NCBI RefSeq assembly: GCF_000956505.1
Contig: NZ_JYIX01000031.1
Span: 1-64,000 of the forward strand
From: Microbacterium azadirachtae
Lineage (GTDB): Bacteria > Actinomycetota > Actinomycetes > Actinomycetales > Microbacteriaceae
Length of the DNA: 64,000 nt
Reading direction: 5' to 3'
Positions 52,830-60,796 of this stretch are shown in pieces. The stretch's first letter is position 1. Each line of letters starts with the position of its first letter. Made by a program: the position numbers and the translations under genes. The notes below the pieces were generated by a model, which saw nothing but the letters and a program-made list of their open reading frames with translations, made no database searches and had not been told where the DNA came from.

Positions 52830-53333
52830 TCACGGACGTGACGGTCGGATGGCGGGTTCGAGCTGACGGAAGAGGCCGTGGCTCGCGCTCTCGATCATAC
52901 CGAGCACCTCATCGAACACCCGGGCGTCGGCGTAGTAGGGGTCCGGCACGTCCAGCACGGTCGGGTTGTGCTCGAACGAGAGCAGCAGGGTCACCTTGCC
53001 CTCCTCCGACTCGTCGCGGGCCCACTGCTTCAGGATCCGCTCGTGCGTGCGGTCCAGGGCCACGACGAGGTCGCTCCCGGTGAAGGACTCGTAGGTGAAC
53101 TGGCGCGCGCGGTGCTTGGTCCCGTCGTAACCGCGGCGGGCGAGGGCGTCGATCGTGCGACTGTCGGCCTGCTCGCCCACGTGCCAGTCGCCCGTGCCGG
53201 CGCTCGTCGAGACGATCCGGTCGCCGAGTCCCTGCTTCGCCGCGATGTCGCGGAAGACCACCTCCGCCATCGGGGACCGGCAGATGTTCCCCGTGCATAC
53301 GAAGATGACGCGGAACGGATCCGACTCGGTCAT
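52830..53333 (-). CDS. Low-molecular-weight protein tyrosine phosphatase
   Basis: 167 residues from the ATG at 53333. The active-site loop is VCTGNICRSP with C13 and R19, at the N-terminus, and the general acid is the aspartate in VPDPYYADARVFDEVLGMIE. These cytosolic enzymes dephosphorylate tyrosines, for example of capsule-type kinases, or arsenate in related families; no kinase is near. CACAAT lies 6 nt before the ATG and GGAGGG touches it, so leaderless initiation is likely. It lies 41 nt upstream of purB and is probably co-transcribed. Confidence 0.92.
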   Translation of the reverse strand: MTESDPFRVIFVCTGNICRSPMAEVVFRDIAAKQGLGDRIVSTSAGTGDWHVGEQADSRTIDALARRGYDGTKHRARQFTYESFTGSDLVVALDRTHERILKQWARDESEEGKVTLLLSFEHNPTVLDVPDPYYADARVFDEVLGMIESASHGLFRQLEPAIRPSRP

Positions 53334-53503
53334 CCCTCCATTGTGCCGCACCGGATCCGCCGACCCGTGCGCGGATTCCCGCCGCGGTGTCGGATGCCAT
53401 GCACGGGGCGGTTCGTCCTCCACACGCAGCGGCCTGCTCCCGGTGCGCACGGGTTGCGCGACGAGGCCTCCGCGGTGCTCCGGTGACGGGCAGGCTGGCG
53501 GCC

Positions 53504-53749
53504 ATGATCACCTTCGCCCCGGACGCCGCCCCGGGATCCTGGCAGCTCGCCGAGGCACTGCTCCGCTGCGAGAGCGCCCGTGAACGCATCGAGGCGGCCG
53601 TCGTCGCGCTGCGTGCGATCGAGGCCGACTGCGGATGGCGCTCGAGGAGCGTCGAGTTCCTGCAGCGGGAGCTGGAGACCCAGCGACAGGCGCTCGGGGT
53701 GGCGCGGGAGTCGCTGCCGTCCATCGAAGCGGCGCTGCAGGCGGGGTGA
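53504..53749 (+). CDS. Small helical protein, WXG100-like
   Basis: 81 residues. Two amphipathic helices separated by a short turn: about 13-42 (LAEALLRCESARERIEAAVVALRAIE) and about 50-76 (SVEFLQRELETQRQALGVAR). The turn has CGWRSRS, resembling the W-X-G turn of ESX substrates with Ser for Gly. The length and hairpin layout fit WXG100-type helpers. It starts 6 nt before the partner hydrolase. Probably forms a heterodimer with that protein's helical N-terminus. No ESX secretion genes are in the window. Confidence 0.55.
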   Translation: MITFAPDAAPGSWQLAEALLRCESARERIEAAVVALRAIEADCGWRSRSVEFLQRELETQRQALGVARESLPSIEAALQAG

Positions 53750-53755
53750 GCGCGG

Positions 53756-55159
53756 ATGGCCGATGACGTCGAGATCACTCATGGCGGCATGATCGCGGTC
53801 GATCCGGATCGGCTGCGGACGACGGCGGGCCGGGTGCGGGCCGAGGCAGGGGAGGTCGCGTGCGCGCGACAGGATCTGCTCGCGATCCCGGGCCTCGTCG
53901 ACGACGTCCCGCTCGCCCGCGGGTTCCCGGCGCTGTGGTCGGCGGCGGCCCGACTGCAGAACGTCGAGGACGCGCTGGAGCGGCTCGCCGGCGGGGTCGG
54001 CACGATGGCGGACGTGTACGAGCTGGCCGATCTGCGCGCACGGCAGGCCATGCTCGGCGCGGGCGATGTCGCGGCCGCCCGGGATCTCCGCCGCCGCGAG
54101 GAGCGGCTTCTGGCCGGTGATGCGAGGCTGTCCGCTCTTGACGAGCGACTGCAGGAGAGCTGGCGGCGGGGCGTGGCCGAGGGCTTCGCTCCGGGGGGCG
54201 AGCCGGGGTCGCTGCCCGGGGCGGCCGGCGATGCGCTGCTGCTCGGGCTCAGCCCCGCGCTGTTCCTGCTCCAGAGTGTGCTCGGGTGGAACACGCGGGT
54301 GCAGGCGGAGGGCGCGCAGCGCCTGATGACCTCCGTCGCGGCCGAGAATGGCGTGGTGCGCCCGGCGCCGCTCGCGCCTGCGCCCGGTCTCGTCCTGATG
54401 GCGGATGCGCGAAGCCCGGCGGGCGTCAGACCCCGGGCGGGGGATGTGGTGATCGATCGCGGACCTGCCGCCACGATCCCCGCCGGACCCTCGACCCTCG
54501 CCGGGGCGGTGTCGCGCATCCCCTTCGGGCGTTCGTCGCAGGTACGGGTCGAGACCTATCGGATGGGCGACGGTGCGCAGCGCTTCGTGGCCTACATCGA
54601 CGGCACCCGTGGCCGGTCCGCCGAGGAGCCGTGGTCGTTCGCCTCGAATCTGCGGATGTACTCCGAGCACGCCGAGGCCGACTCCTACAGGGCCGTCGCC
54701 GAGGCGCTGCGCGATGCCGGCGCCGGCGCGGACACCCCGGTGGACCTGGTGGGGTACTCGCAGGGCGGGATGATCGCCGGCCTGCTCGCGCAGTCCGGCG
54801 AGTTCGACGTGCAGGGCGTCGTCACCGTGGGATCCCCGATCGAACCCGTCCTGCCGGACGACGTGCTGAGCGTCGCCGTCCGGCATACCGACGACCCGGT
54901 CGCCGGCCTCGCGGGCGGCGGCAGTCCGAACGGCACGGGCTCGCCGGACAGCCTGGTCATCCGTCGCACGGTCGCTCCCGGTCACGGGACGGATCCGCAG
55001 ATCCCGGCGCACCTGCTCGACGGCTATGCGGAGACGGTGCGTCGCGCCGAGGCCTCGGGGGACGAGCGGATGGCGAGGATCGCCGAGCACTTCGCGGTGC
55101 TCGACACCGCGACGTCGATGACGTCGACCGACTACACCGCCCGACGGGTCACGGGATGA
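53756..55159 (+). CDS. Alpha/beta hydrolase with helical N-terminal domain
   Basis: 467 residues. The N-terminal ~150 residues are helical (VDPDRLRTTAGRVRAEAGEV, LWSAAARLQNVEDALERLAG, ARDLRRREERLLAGDARLSA), like the export domains of LXG/WXG-type proteins. A hydrophobic segment (LLLGLSPALFLLQSVLGW) lies near 162-180. The C-terminal domain is a lipase/esterase-like hydrolase with GYSQGG (Ser335), VVTVGSPIEP and a possible acid/base pair (D in VRHTDDPVA, H in APGHGTDP). No signal peptide. It pairs with the small WXG-like gene 6 nt upstream, suggesting secretion as a complex (inference). Confidence 0.7.
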   Translation: MADDVEITHGGMIAVDPDRLRTTAGRVRAEAGEVACARQDLLAIPGLVDDVPLARGFPALWSAAARLQNVEDALERLAGGVGTMADVYELADLRARQAMLGAGDVAAARDLRRREERLLAGDARLSALDERLQESWRRGVAEGFAPGGEPGSLPGAAGDALLLGLSPALFLLQSVLGWNTRVQAEGAQRLMTSVAAENGVVRPAPLAPAPGLVLMADARSPAGVRPRAGDVVIDRGPAATIPAGPSTLAGAVSRIPFGRSSQVRVETYRMGDGAQRFVAYIDGTRGRSAEEPWSFASNLRMYSEHAEADSYRAVAEALRDAGAGADTPVDLVGYSQGGMIAGLLAQSGEFDVQGVVTVGSPIEPVLPDDVLSVAVRHTDDPVAGLAGGGSPNGTGSPDSLVIRRTVAPGHGTDPQIPAHLLDGYAETVRRAEASGDERMARIAEHFAVLDTATSMTSTDYTARRVTG

Positions 55160-55182
55160 GGGGGAGCACCCGTGCCGTGGTG

Positions 55183-55587
55183 TCAGCGATCGCGGTCGCG
55201 CTGCCGCTGCGGGCGCAGGATCGCGTTGAAGACCGCGTTGATCACGGCGATGAGGAAGGCGGCGACGATCGTCCAGCCGAAGCCTCCGAGCGCCAGACCC
55301 CAGCCCCAGAAGCCGGTGATCCAGGCGGTGAGCCAGAGCAGGAAGCCGTTGATCACGAGCGAGATCAGGCCGAGCGTGAGGATGTACAGCGGGATCGCCA
55401 CGATCTTCACCACGGTGCCGACGATCGTGTTCACGATCGCGAAGACGGCGCCGATCGCGAGCAGCGTGACGAGCAGCGGGACCATGCCGCCCGGGGGATA
55501 GGGGGTGACCGAGACCTCCAGGACCGTGATCAGGCTCACGACCCAGATGGCGAAGGCGTTCACGATGACGCGGATCAGGAACCTCAT
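55183..55587 (-). CDS. Phage-holin-family (PF04020-like) membrane protein
   Basis: 134 residues with four hydrophobic helices: FLIRVIVNAFAIWVVSLI, MVPLLVTLLAIGAVFAIVN, IVAIPLYILTLGLISLVI and TIVAAFLIAVINAVFNAIL. The PLYILTLGLISLVINGFLLWL region is characteristic of the superfamily IV holin-like proteins, which are mostly chromosomal and not phage-borne. A basic tail (RPQRQRDRDR) ends it. No phage genes are nearby, so lysis is unlikely to be its job. GACAAT lies 7 nt before the ATG. Convergent with the hydrolase gene. Confidence 0.88.
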   Translation of the reverse strand: MRFLIRVIVNAFAIWVVSLITVLEVSVTPYPPGGMVPLLVTLLAIGAVFAIVNTIVGTVVKIVAIPLYILTLGLISLVINGFLLWLTAWITGFWGWGLALGGFGWTIVAAFLIAVINAVFNAILRPQRQRDRDR

Positions 55588-55700
55588 GATGCCGATTGTC
55601 GCATCCGCACCCGGGATCCGCCCAGGAATCCTCCGGGCCTTCCGCGACGGCGGACCGGCTGTCGCGCCCGCCCGGCCGGAACAGTCCGGGTAGCCGGATC

Positions 55701-55706
55701 TAGACT
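55701..55706 (+). promoter_or_regulatory. -10-like hexamer for hisC (leaderless)
   Basis: TAGACT, 6 nt before the GTG at 55713. No Shine-Dalgarno sequence is present, so leaderless initiation is favoured. Confidence 0.5.
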
Positions 55707-55712
55707 CGACGC

Positions 55713-56783
55713 GTGAGCGAAGAGATCCTGCCCCGCATCCGCGAAGAGATCGCGGCCCTTCCGCCGTACCGCCAGGGCAAGCAGGCCGGTGCCGACGCGT
55801 TCAAGCTGTCCAGCAACGAGAACCCGTTCGACCCGCTGCCCTCGGTCCTCGCCGCGCTCTCCGACGCGACGCCGATGAACCGCTACCCCGACGCGACCGC
55901 GGGTGCGCTGCGCGCGCGCCTCGGCGAGCGCTACGGCGTCGCGCCCGATGCGGTGCACGTCGCCTCTGGCAGCGTCGCGATCCTGTACCAGCTCGTGCTG
56001 GCCGCCGCGACCGTCGGCGACGAGGTCGTCTACGCCTGGCGCTCCTTCGAGGCCTACCCCGGACTGCCGCTCGTGGCCGGGGCGACCGGGGTGCAGGTGC
56101 CGCTCACCGCCGACGCCCGCCACGACCTCGACGCCATGGCCGCCGCGGTCACCGAGCGCACCCGCGTGGTGATCGTGTGCACGCCCAACAACCCGACCGG
56201 TCCGATCGTCACGAGCGCCGAGTTCGCGGCGTTCGTCGAAAAGGTGCCGCAGGACGTGCTGATCGTGCTCGACGAGGCCTACGCCGAGTTCGTCACCGCA
56301 CCCGACGCCGTCGACGGCCTGGCCGAGCGCATCTTCGAGGCGCACCCCAACGTCGTCGTGCTGCGCACGTTCTCCAAGGCGTACGGGCTCGCGGGCCTGC
56401 GCGTCGGCTATGCGATCGGCCACCCGCGCGTGCTGGATGCGGCCCGCACGACCGCGATCCCGCTGTCGGTCACCGCGGCCGCCGAGCGCGCCGCGATCGC
56501 CAGCCTCGACGCCGAGGACGAGCTGCGCGCCCGCGTCGCCGTGATCGTCGAGCGCCGCACGGAACTGGTCGAGGGTCTGCGCGCACAGGGCTGGGACGTC
56601 CCGGACGCCCAGGGCAACTTCGTCTGGCTCCCCACCGGAGAGGCGACCGCCGACGTCGCCGCCGCGTTCGAGGAGGCCGGCCTCATCGTGCGCGCGTTCC
56701 CCGGGGATGGGATCCGGATCTCGGTCGGCGAGGCGGAGTCGCTGCCCCGCGTGCTCGCCGTCGCCGCCGCACAACGGGCCTGA
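55713..56783 (+). CDS. hisC: Histidinol-phosphate / aromatic aminotransferase
   Basis: 356 residues, class I/II PLP aminotransferase. [18 protein letters not shown] at the N-terminus, [28 protein letters not shown], the PLP lysine K222 in [15 protein letters not shown] and [16 protein letters not shown] near the end are HisC/Pat features. It transfers an amino group to histidinol phosphate precursors or aromatic 2-oxoacids; a second, operon-borne hisC commonly exists, so this stand-alone copy may be the aromatic form. GTG start, leaderless. Located just upstream of the dehydrogenase operon, separated by repeats. Confidence 0.85.
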   Translation: MSEEILPRIREEIAALPPYRQGKQAGADAFKLSSNENPFDPLPSVLAALSDATPMNRYPDATAGALRARLGERYGVAPDAVHVASGSVAILYQLVLAAATVGDEVVYAWRSFEAYPGLPLVAGATGVQVPLTADARHDLDAMAAAVTERTRVVIVCTPNNPTGPIVTSAEFAAFVEKVPQDVLIVLDEAYAEFVTAPDAVDGLAERIFEAHPNVVVLRTFSKAYGLAGLRVGYAIGHPRVLDAARTTAIPLSVTAAAERAAIASLDAEDELRARVAVIVERRTELVEGLRAQGWDVPDAQGNFVWLPTGEATADVAAAFEEAGLIVRAFPGDGIRISVGEAESLPRVLAVAAAQRA

Positions 56784-56832
56784 CGGCCCGCCCGCCCGCC
56801 GCGTCTGCGCCTGCCGCGCCTGTCGCGCGCGT

Positions 56833-56911
56833 ACGGATGCAGGACGAGGGCACAGATGCAGGACCGATCTGGCGGATCCGTCGTGCATCCGTGCCGGGAT
56901 CGTGCATCCGT
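56833..56911. repeat. Long imperfect inverted repeat (ATGCAGGAC type)
   Basis: Ends ACGGATGCA (56833-56841) and TGCATCCGT (56903-56911) are perfect. Inside, GGCACAGATGCAGGA and TCGTGCATCCGTGCC also pair with two mismatches, giving near-continuous 38-nt arms. Confidence 0.65.
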
Positions 56912-56950
56912 CGCGCGGGCGTCCGTCGTGAGCCCGTTCCGATGCAAGGC

Positions 56951-56995
56951 GTCCCACGCAAAAAGCTAGGGGGACCTGGCATTAATGCGTGGGAC
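56951..56995. repeat. GTCCCACGCA inverted repeat
   Basis: GTCCCACGCA (56951-56960) and TGCGTGGGAC (56986-56995), perfect 10-bp arms, 25-nt spacer containing AAAAAGCTAGGGGG. The spacer length equals that of the family I element at 14014-14072. Confidence 0.65.
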
Positions 56996-57094
56996 ACCTG
57001 GATATCCGCGCACCCGCATGCGTCCGTGGGGATCGTCACAGCGGGCCGGTGATCGTTTGTGCGCACCCTCCACTGCGAAGGCGGAAACCTCGGT

Positions 57095-57100
57095 TAGCGT
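57095..57100 (+). promoter_or_regulatory. -10-like hexamer for the 2-oxo-acid dehydrogenase operon
   Basis: TAGCGT, 7 nt before GTG at 57108. The longer upstream reading frame is not preceded by any ribosome site. Confidence 0.4.
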
Positions 57101-57107
57101 AGACAAG

Positions 57108-58235
57108 GTGACTGACGCCGATATCCCCACCGTCCGCGTCCTCGATGCCGACGGCCGCTTCATTCCGAGCCCCGCAGCGGAGGAGTATCTGCCCCTCATC
57201 GAGGCCCTGCCCGACGGCGACCTCGAGCAGTTCTACCGGGACATGGTCGTGATCCGCGCGATCGACACCCAGGCCACGAACCTGCAGCGCCAGGGCCAGC
57301 TCGCCCTGTGGCCGCCGAGTCGCGGACAGGAGGCCGCCCAGGTCGGATCCGCCCGCGCCGCCCGTCCGCAGGACACGCTCTTCCCCTCCTACCGCGAACA
57401 CGCGGTCACCCGCATCCGCGGCGTGGATCCGATCGACATCATCAAGCTCATGCGCGGGACCTCGAACGGCGGCTGGGATCCGACGGATCCCCGCAACGGC
57501 AACACCCGCATCTACACGCTCGTGCTCGGCTCGCAGACCCTGCACGCGACGGGCCTGGCGATGGGGCTCGTCTTCGACGGCAAGTGCGGATCCGGCGACG
57601 TCGACCGCGACCAGGCCGTGATGGTCTACTACGGCGACGGCGCCTCCAGCCAGGGCGATGTGCATGAGGCCATGGTGTTCGCCGCGAGCTACCAGACCCC
57701 GGAGGTGTTCTTCCTGCAGAACAACCACTGGGCGATCTCGGTGCCGGTGAAGACCCAGTCCCGCGTTCCGCTCGTCCAGCGCGGCGCCGGCTACGGGATC
57801 GAGTCGGTCCGCGTCGACGGCAACGACGTGCTCGCGAGCTGGGCGGTGACCCGCCGCGCGCTCGATGAGGCGCGCACGGGCGGCGGGCCGCGTGCGATCG
57901 AGGCCGTCACCTACCGCATGGGCGCGCACACCACGAGCGACGACCCCACGAAGTACCGGGGCAGTGACGAGGAGCAGGAGTGGTCGCTGCGGGATCCGAT
58001 CGCCCGCATGCGCGCGTTCCTGGAGAACAGGGGAGCCGCCGGATCCGTCTTCGACGACGCCGAGGCCGAGGCCGCGGACGCCGCCGAGGATCTGCGCGTG
58101 CGCACCCCCGAGCTCGCCTCGCCGACCGCCGAGGCGATCTTCGACCACGTCTACAGCGATCCGCATCCGCTCATGGCGGAGCAGAAGGCATGGCAGGCGC
58201 AGTACGAGGCTTCCTTCCAGGAGGGTGACCGATGA
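57108..58235 (+). CDS. 2-oxo-acid dehydrogenase E1 alpha (branched-chain/pyruvate type)
   Basis: 375 residues from the GTG at 57108. Thiamine-diphosphate E1 alpha of the heterotetrameric class. FYRDMVVIRAIDTQATNLQRQGQ opens the fold, the ThDP motif is YYGDGASSQGDVHEAMVFAA then FFLQNNHWAISVP, and the phosphorylation-loop region YRMGAHTTSDDPTKYRG follows. It decarboxylates a 2-oxoacid and passes the acyl group to the E2 lipoyl domain. Branched-chain oxoacids are more likely than pyruvate because actinobacteria usually have a homodimeric AceE for pyruvate (family knowledge). It overlaps the beta gene by 4 nt. Confidence 0.88.
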   Translation: MTDADIPTVRVLDADGRFIPSPAAEEYLPLIEALPDGDLEQFYRDMVVIRAIDTQATNLQRQGQLALWPPSRGQEAAQVGSARAARPQDTLFPSYREHAVTRIRGVDPIDIIKLMRGTSNGGWDPTDPRNGNTRIYTLVLGSQTLHATGLAMGLVFDGKCGSGDVDRDQAVMVYYGDGASSQGDVHEAMVFAASYQTPEVFFLQNNHWAISVPVKTQSRVPLVQRGAGYGIESVRVDGNDVLASWAVTRRALDEARTGGGPRAIEAVTYRMGAHTTSDDPTKYRGSDEEQEWSLRDPIARMRAFLENRGAAGSVFDDAEAEAADAAEDLRVRTPELASPTAEAIFDHVYSDPHPLMAEQKAWQAQYEASFQEGDR

Positions 58236-59236
58236 CCACGGTGGACACGACCAGGACCGGCATCGAGACGATGCCCTTCAGCAAGGCCCTGAACGCGGGC
58301 CTGCGCAAGGCGATGGAGGACGACCCGCGCGTCATCCTCATGGGCGAGGACATCGGCCCCCTCGGCGGGGTGTTCCGCATCACCGAGCACCTGCAGCGCG
58401 ACTTCGGACCGCAGCGCGTGCTGGACACGCCGCTCGCCGAGTCGGGCATCGTCGGCACCGCGATCGGCCTCGCGATGGGCGGGTTCCGTCCCGTCATCGA
58501 GATCCAGTTCGACGGCTTCGTCTTCCCCGCCTTCGACCAGATCACCACGCAGCTCGCGAAGATCACGGCCCGTCATGGCGGTCGGATCTCGATGCCGATC
58601 GTGATCCGGATCCCCTACGGCGGGCACATCGGCGCGGTCGAGCACCACCAGGAGAGCCCGGAGACGTACTTCGCGCATACCCCGGGCCTGCGCGTGGTCT
58701 CGCCGTCGACCCCGAACGACGCGTACTGGATGATCCAGGAGGCGATCGCGTCGAACGATCCCGTGATCTTCCTCGAGCCGAAGAGCCGGTACTGGCCCAA
58801 GGGCGAGGTCGACCTGTCGGCCCCCGCGCTCCCGATGCACGCCTCGCGGGTTGTGCGCCGCGGCTCCGACGTCACGCTGGTCGGACACGGTGCGATGGTG
58901 TCGACGCTGCTGCAGGCCGCCGCGCTCGCCGAGGCCGAGGGCACGAGCTGCGAGGTCGTGGACCTGCGCTCGCTGTCGCCGGTCGACTATGGGCCCCTCC
59001 TCGACTCGGTGCGCTCCACGGGCCGCATGGTCTATGCGCAGGAGGCGCCGGGCTTCGTGAGCCTGGGCAGCGAGATCGCGGCGACCGTCATGGAGCGCGC
59101 GTTCTATGCGCTCGAGGCGCCCGTGCTGCGCGTCTCGGGCTACGACACCCCGTTCCCGCCCGCGAAGCTCGAGAGCACCTACTTGCCGGATCCGGACCGG
59201 ATCCTCGAGGCCGTCGACCGGTCTCTCGCCTACTGA
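58232..59236 (+). CDS. 2-oxo-acid dehydrogenase E1 beta
   Basis: 334 residues. MPFSKALNAGLRKAMEDDPR at the start, then GEDIGPLGGVFRIT, DTPLAESGIVGTAIGLAMGG, FPAFDQITTQLAKITARHGG and GAVEHHQESPETYFAHTPGL with the conserved histidines. Forms the alpha2beta2 E1 with the upstream product. The ATG overlaps the alpha stop (ATGA), ensuring equal synthesis. Downstream, an inverted repeat separates it from the E2 gene by 130 nt, so E2 could be expressed at a different level. Confidence 0.92.
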   Translation: MTTVDTTRTGIETMPFSKALNAGLRKAMEDDPRVILMGEDIGPLGGVFRITEHLQRDFGPQRVLDTPLAESGIVGTAIGLAMGGFRPVIEIQFDGFVFPAFDQITTQLAKITARHGGRISMPIVIRIPYGGHIGAVEHHQESPETYFAHTPGLRVVSPSTPNDAYWMIQEAIASNDPVIFLEPKSRYWPKGEVDLSAPALPMHASRVVRRGSDVTLVGHGAMVSTLLQAAALAEAEGTSCEVVDLRSLSPVDYGPLLDSVRSTGRMVYAQEAPGFVSLGSEIAATVMERAFYALEAPVLRVSGYDTPFPPAKLESTYLPDPDRILEAVDRSLAY

Positions 59237-59256
59237 TGTCTTGTCCGGTCGTCGAG

Positions 59257-59339
59257 CGTCCTTCGTCTCGCTTCGCTCGCTCGGGAACCGGAGCCGTGTT
59301 GGTTCCTGAACGAGGAGCCCAGCGACGAGACGAAGGACG
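59257..59339. repeat. CCTTCGTCTCG inverted repeat between E1 beta and E2
   Basis: CGTCCTTCGTCTCG (59257-59270) and CGAGACGAAGGACG (59326-59339) are perfect 14-bp arms. A nested GGAACC/GGTTCC pair (59284-59289 and 59301-59306) lies inside. Related to the repeats inside the E2 and copA genes. It can form a cruciform or RNA hairpin within the operon. Confidence 0.75.
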
Positions 59340-59366
59340 CCGCCGTCGTGTGAAAGGATCCCGACC

Positions 59367-60770
59367 ATGAGCACCCAGACCTTCACCCTCCCTGACGTCG
59401 GGGAGGGCCTGACCGAGGCCGAGATCGTCACGTGGCGGGTCGCCCCGGGCGATGCCGTCGCGGTCGATGACGTGATCTGCGAGATCGAGACCGCCAAGTC
59501 GCTCGTCGAGCTGCCCTCGCCGCATGCCGGCACGGTCGGCGAGATCCTCGTGCCCGAGGGGAAGACGATCGACGTCGGCACCCCGATCATCACCTTCGTG
59601 ACGGGCGCGGCCGAGCCGGCCGCCCCGGCGGCGACGCCCGAGGCTCCGGCCGCGGAGGAGGGATCCGGATCCGTCCTCGTCGGGTACGGCTCCGGTGCGG
59701 AGGCCACCTCGCGTCGTCGTCGCCCCGCCGAGCGCCCTGTACGCTCCACGGTCGGCGTGATCGCGAAGCCGCCGATCCGCAAGCTCGCGCGCGACCTCGG
59801 CGTCGACCTCACCCAGGTCGCCCCGACCGGTGCGGACGGCGAGGTCACCCGCGACGACGTGATGCGCCATGCCGAGCAGGCGAGCGTGTTCCGCAACATC
59901 CAGACCCCGGAGTGGGGCGACGTGCGCGAGGAGAAGCTTCCGGTCCCTGAGCGAGCGTCCTTCGTCTCGCCTTCGGCTCGCTCAGGAACCGACGAAGGGC
60001 CGGTGGGCCTCGCCCGCGGACTCGCGCCTGCCCGCCCTTCGACAGGCTCAGGGGCCGGTGCCGACGAGAGCCGCACCGAGTCCATCCCGGTCAAGGGCGT
60101 CCGCAAGGCGACCTCCTCCGCGATGGTGCAGAGCGCCTACTCCGCGCCGCACGTGACCGTGTGGAAGGAGGTCGACGCCTCGCGCACGATGGAGCTCGTC
60201 AAGCGGCTCAAGGCCTCGCCCGACTTCGCCGACGTCAAGGTGTCCCCGCTGCTGATCATGGCGCGCGCCGTGATCTGGGCCGTGCGCCGCACCCCGATGG
60301 TCAACGCCGCCTGGATCGACACCGCCGACGGCGCCGAGATCGCGGTGCGCCACTACGTGAACCTCGGGATCGCCGCAGCCACGCCGCGCGGCCTGCTCGT
60401 GCCGAACATCAAGGACGCGCAGGACCTCGGCATGCGCGACCTCGCCCGTGCGCTGAACCGCCTCACCGCCACCGCGCGCGAGGGCAAGACCACCCCCGCC
60501 GAGCAGCAGGGCGGCACCATCACGATCACCAACATCGGCGTGTTCGGGATGGATGCGGGCACCCCGATCATCAACCCGGGCGAGGCCGGCATCGTCGCCA
60601 TGGGCACGATCAGCCAGAAGCCGTGGGTCGTCGACGGAGAGGTGCGCCCGCGCTGGGTGACCACCGTGGCCGGATCCTTCGACCACCGCGTCGTGGACGG
60701 CGACGGCATGAGCCGCTTCATCGCCGACGTGGCCGCCGTGCTCGAGGAGCCCGCGCTGCTCGTGGACTGA
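59367..60770 (+). CDS. 2-oxo-acid dehydrogenase E2 (dihydrolipoamide acyltransferase)
   Basis: 467 residues. One lipoyl domain (2-77) with the lipoylated K44 in [14 protein letters not shown], a linker, a peripheral-subunit binding domain ([20 protein letters not shown], about 132-151) and a catalytic domain whose active site is [15 protein letters not shown] near the C-terminus. Transfers the acyl group from lipoate to CoA. The start has AAAGGA 9 nt upstream. Odd: the linker between the binding and catalytic domains (about 192-232, [20 protein letters not shown] onward) is encoded by interspersed genomic repeat copies. The E3 subunit is not in the window. Confidence 0.92.
   Translation: MSTQTFTLPDVGEGLTEAEIVTWRVAPGDAVAVDDVICEIETAKSLVELPSPHAGTVGEILVPEGKTIDVGTPIITFVTGAAEPAAPAATPEAPAAEEGSGSVLVGYGSGAEATSRRRRPAERPVRSTVGVIAKPPIRKLARDLGVDLTQVAPTGADGEVTRDDVMRHAEQASVFRNIQTPEWGDVREEKLPVPERASFVSPSARSGTDEGPVGLARGLAPARPSTGSGAGADESRTESIPVKGVRKATSSAMVQSAYSAPHVTVWKEVDASRTMELVKRLKASPDFADVKVSPLLIMARAVIWAVRRTPMVNAAWIDTADGAEIAVRHYVNLGIAAATPRGLLVPNIKDAQDLGMRDLARALNRLTATAREGKTTPAEQQGGTITITNIGVFGMDAGTPIINPGEAGIVAMGTISQKPWVVDGEVRPRWVTTVAGSFDHRVVDGDGMSRFIADVAAVLEEPALLVD
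59941..60057. repeat. Interspersed repeats inside the E2 coding sequence
   Basis: CGGTCCCTGAGCGAGC (59941-59956) and GCTCGCTCAGGAACCG (59976-59991) are inverted arms with one mismatch. CCCTTCGACAGGCTCAGGGG follows near 60036-60055. Both are read in frame as linker. The first arm matches copA at 22767-22781. Confidence 0.75.
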
Positions 60771-60796
60771 GGGATCTGGCCCCTCCGGGATCCGGC

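Larger units (their letters stand above)
56784..57107. other. 324-nt intergenic region with two palindromic elements
   Basis: No gene is supported here. It contains a GC-rich spacer (56784-56832), an imperfect long inverted repeat (56833-56911), a GTCCCACGCA/TGCGTGGGAC element (56951-56995), then about 100 nt leading to the dehydrogenase promoter. Confidence 0.6.

Noticed and set aside
55183-55587. Prophage signal from the holin-family gene
   Set aside because: This holin superfamily is commonly chromosomal, and no integrase, capsid, portal, lysin or attachment site is nearby.
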